Shown piece by piece: positions 14,332 to 15,763 of a stretch of DNA of 15,763 bases (its first letter is position 1; the number at the start of each line of letters is the position of its first letter). A program made the position numbers and the translations under genes. The stretch is from an uncultured Rothia sp. (GTDB lineage Bacteria > Actinomycetota > Actinomycetes > Actinomycetales > Micrococcaceae). The notes under the pieces are model-generated. The model saw nothing but the letters and a program-made list of their open reading frames with translations, was not told the DNA's origin and ran no database searches. The stretch spans positions 1 to 15,763 of the forward strand of contig NZ_CALJRY010000184.1 in the NCBI RefSeq assembly GCF_937976295.1, read 5' to 3'.

Positions 14332-14390
14332 GACCCCGTCTGCCTCTCTCGGATAGGCACGGCAAGAAGCCGAGAGAGCGGGCGGGGCTC
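14332..14390 (+). terminator. First hairpin after the flavodoxin gene
   Basis: CTCTCTCGG (14344-14352) and CCGAGAGAG (14370-14378) pair perfectly, and CCCCG/CGGGG (14334-14338 and 14383-14387) adds an outer helix across an internal loop. No U-run follows. It may terminate the gene weakly or be the first element of the hairpin array. Confidence 0.55.
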
Positions 14391-14511
14391 ACCGAGATAA
14401 ACGTGCCAATAGGCACTATAGCGTGGTCGATGGCTCTTCATCTCTCCTGCATCGACCATGAAACTCCGGGTACCGGTGCGAGGCCGCGCCAATTACAGTA
14501 CCCGGAACATG

Positions 14512-14550
14512 AGGGGTGGGTCTTTGTGTGTGCGGCCCACCCCTTTCCTT
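14512..14550 (+). terminator. Hairpin with pyrimidine run ending the stem-loop array
   Basis: AGGGGTGGG (14512-14520) pairs with CCCACCCCT (14536-14544) around a 15-base loop and is followed by TTTCCTT. It is the best plus-strand intrinsic-terminator candidate after the flavodoxin gene. Confidence 0.55.
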
Positions 14551-14574
14551 ATGCCCAACTTTCCTTATGCCCAA
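14543..14574. repeat. Perfect 16-bp tandem duplication
   Basis: CTTTCCTTATGCCCAA occurs at 14543-14558 and again at 14559-14574 without change. The first copy overlaps the 3' arm of the terminator-like hairpin, so the duplication doubles its U-rich tail. Confidence 0.9.
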
Positions 14575-14818
14575 AAGTCACCCCGGTTGCCGGCGCCTCG
14601 ACGGCACAAGCTCCGGATGCGACATTCCACCCCGACAGCACCCAGCCAGTACACCGACGCAGCAGTCCACAGAGTGAAATTCGCAACGCCCCGGCGTGTC
14701 GCACACCCAAAATTTTTCGCAAAAATTTGAGCCTATAAATGCACCGACAAGCCTCAAAATAAAACAGGCTCCCCAAAGACGCAGATTTACTGTGCGCTCC
14801 GTGAAAATTATGCCGCCA

Positions 14819-14882
14819 GGCTGACACCCCAAAGCATTGCGCACAGCAGTGCAGGTACCGTAGGCTGATAGCTGTGTCAGCC
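14819..14882 (+). promoter_or_regulatory. Perfect 9-bp inverted repeat just upstream of the muramidase -35
   Basis: GGCTGACAC (14819-14827) and GTGTCAGCC (14874-14882) are exact complements. The interior contains a second stem, GCATTGC/GCAGTGC (one G-T pair), and the right arm also pairs as GGCTGA/TCAGCC within 14863-14882. The right arm ends two bases before the TTGACA -35. Confidence 0.55.
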
Positions 14883-14884
14883 GC

Positions 14885-14913
14885 TTGACATACCCGGCAA
14901 CCGACACACAAAT
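14885..14913 (+). promoter_or_regulatory. Candidate muramidase promoter
   Basis: A consensus -35 TTGACA (14885-14890), 17-bp spacer and weak -10 ACAAAT (14908-14913). The start would be near 14920, with a leader of about 84 bases. The -10 is poor, so an activator or another sigma factor may be involved. Confidence 0.45.
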
Positions 14914-15003
14914 CACTCAATTACCCCACATATTCACTCGTGCCAGAAGCCCCCACACAGGGCCACATCGACACATCCACCTCTCAAACACAGGCAAAAA
15001 TCT

Positions 15004-15763
15004 ATGAAGAAACTCCAGACTGCCGCGCGCACCGCGGCAGCCCGCTCCATCATGGCGTCCGCAGGTGCACTCTCCCTGGTCGCCGCATCCCTCACCTCCG
15101 TTCCCGCCGCATTTGCCGCTCCCACCGCGAGCGCAGCGGCAGAGGTCGCCCCCAACGCATCCTACGAGGAACTCAGCTACGCTCCCGCCCCGGATGCATC
15201 CCTGGTCGAACGTTCCAACCCCGCCATGGGCGCGGGCGAGCGCGAACGCCTGGGCACCGCCAACGCACGCACCGGCGCCACCTCCCCCGCTTCTACCGCG
15301 ACCCTGAGCGGTATTTCTGCAAGCGGCATTTCGGCGTCCCAGAGCTCCGCGCAGGGTCATGCGGCTGGTCAGGCGCTGGCACCCGGTCAGGCGCTGGCTC
15401 AGGGCCGCTCCGCGTGGACCCCCTCCGGCGGCACCCTCGGCATGGACGTCTCCTCGCACCAACAGAACGTGGACTGGGCGAGCGCCTACGCCGCAGGTTC
15501 CCGCTTCGCCTACGTGAAGGCGACCGAGGGCGGTTACTACACCAATCCCTACTTCGCTCAGCAGTACAACGGCTCCGCCGCATCGGGTATGGTGCGCGGT
15601 GCCTACCACTTCGCAAACCCCCGCACTTCCTCGGGTGCCGATCAGGCGCGCTACTTCGTGCAGAACGGCGGCGGCTGGAGTGCCGATGGCCAGACTCTGC
15701 CCGGCCTGTTGGACATCGAGTTCAACCCCTACTCCACCTACGGCAACACCTGTTACAACATGA
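15004..15763 (+). CDS. Secreted GH25 muramidase (3' end cut by window edge)
   Basis: N-acetylmuramidase (lysozyme of the GH25/Chalaropsis type) that cuts the MurNAc-GlcNAc bond of peptidoglycan. The first 253 residues are visible. A Sec signal peptide comes first: basic MKKLQTAARTAAAR, hydrophobic core SLVAASL and likely cleavage AFA-AP near residue 38. Then a low-complexity Ala/Ser/Gly/Gln linker (about 40-140) with a GQALA repeat. The GH25 domain starts near 145: GMDVSSHQ with D148, RFAYVKATEG (167-176), VRGAYHFANP (197-206) and the catalytic LLDIEFN with D237/E239. The rest of the barrel and any cell-wall-binding repeats lie outside. The ATG at 15004 begins a clean signal peptide, though only AGG precedes it as ribosome site. 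Role: wall remodelling, or lysis of competitors. Confidence 0.92.
   Translation, partial: MKKLQTAARTAAARSIMASAGALSLVAASLTSVPAAFAAPTASAAAEVAPNASYEELSYAPAPDASLVERSNPAMGAGERERLGTANARTGATSPASTATLSGISASGISASQSSAQGHAAGQALAPGQALAQGRSAWTPSGGTLGMDVSSHQQNVDWASAYAAGSRFAYVKATEGGYYTNPYFAQQYNGSAASGMVRGAYHFANPRTSSGADQARYFVQNGGGWSADGQTLPGLLDIEFNPYSTYGNTCYNM

Larger units (their letters stand above)
14332..14550 (+). ncRNA. Five consecutive stem-loops, candidate structured RNA or tandem terminator array
   Basis: In order: CTCTCTCGG/CCGAGAGAG (14344-14378); GTGCC-AATA-GGCAC (14404-14417 region); TGGTCGATG/CATCGACCA (14424-14432 and 14450-14458); CCGGGTAC/GTACCCGG (14466-14473 and 14498-14505); AGGGGTGGG/CCCACCCCT (14512-14520 and 14536-14544), the last followed by TTTCCTT. 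Four stems are perfect over 8-9 bp. Such density is unusual for a plain 3' flank. I recognise no known RNA family; the class is inference. Confidence 0.35.
14305..15003. other. About 700 bp between the flavodoxin and muramidase genes
   Basis: No gene seen. It holds the five stem-loops (14332-14550), the 16-bp duplication, an AT-only stem AAATTTTT-CGC-AAAAATTT (14710-14728), a GAGCCT/AGGCTC pair nearby, the long inverted repeat 14819-14882 and the muramidase promoter. Short open frames on either strand lack ribosome sites. Confidence 0.55.

Noticed and set aside
14570..14890. c-di-AMP (ydaO-type) riboswitch upstream of the muramidase
   Set aside because: The gene type fits, but I could not match the conserved riboswitch core by eye; a covariance-model scan would decide.
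14917..15609. Minus-strand 230-codon frame
   Set aside because: Gly/Cys-rich shadow of the muramidase gene.

Overview
The window looks like a chromosomal segment of a high-GC Gram-positive bacterium (Actinomycetota), most likely a member of the Micrococcaceae close to Rothia. The grounds are moderately high GC in the genes, frequent GTG starts, the actinobacterial ffh/rpsP/khpA/rimM/trmD neighbourhood, an S16 protein with a long Ala/Glu tail, and the overall protein style. The genus is an inference from memory, not from a search. Nearly all genes are chromosomal housekeeping genes; I see no transposase, integrase, phage gene or CRISPR array.

Layout. Positions 1-1540 (minus) hold ettA, a translation-regulating ABC-F ATPase cut off by the left edge. 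A divergent small YjbR/MmcQ-type gene follows (1633-2049, plus). Positions 2050-2848 carry no convincing gene but several inverted repeats and helically spaced TTATC repeats. A MhuD-like ABM-domain gene (2849-3136, minus) is followed upstream by a minus-strand block on ribosome and tRNA biology: trmD, rimM, khpA and rpsP (3357-5827). Next come a NUDIX hydrolase (6171-6659), a 914-residue protein I do not recognise (6672-9416) and ffh (9534-11111), all minus. tRNA-Leu(CAA) is at 11390-11472 (plus), pyk at 11738-13201 (minus), a flavodoxin-fold gene at 13732-14304 (plus), and the 5' part of a secreted GH25 muramidase from 15004 to the right edge (plus).

How the genes work together. ffh (SRP), rpsP (S16), khpA (RNA chaperone), rimM (30S maturation) and trmD (tRNA m1G37) form a conserved translation and protein-targeting neighbourhood. 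Here it is broken up by an apparently lineage-specific pair (914-aa protein plus NUDIX) between ffh and rpsP, and by a strong hairpin between khpA and rimM. rplS, commonly near trmD, is not next to it. EttA fits the same translation theme at a distance. pyk, flavodoxin and the muramidase are separate transcription units.

Most notable signals. (1) The large bipartite acidic/basic protein inside the ffh-rpsP neighbourhood. (2) A run of five consecutive stem-loops at 14332-14545 after the flavodoxin gene. (3) A near-consensus flavodoxin promoter straddled by a perfect 8-bp inverted repeat. (4) A perfect 18-bp palindrome at the inferred transcription start of rimM. (5) A MhuD-like protein in which the three residues known for heme degradation are all different. 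No complete new defence or mobile system is visible.
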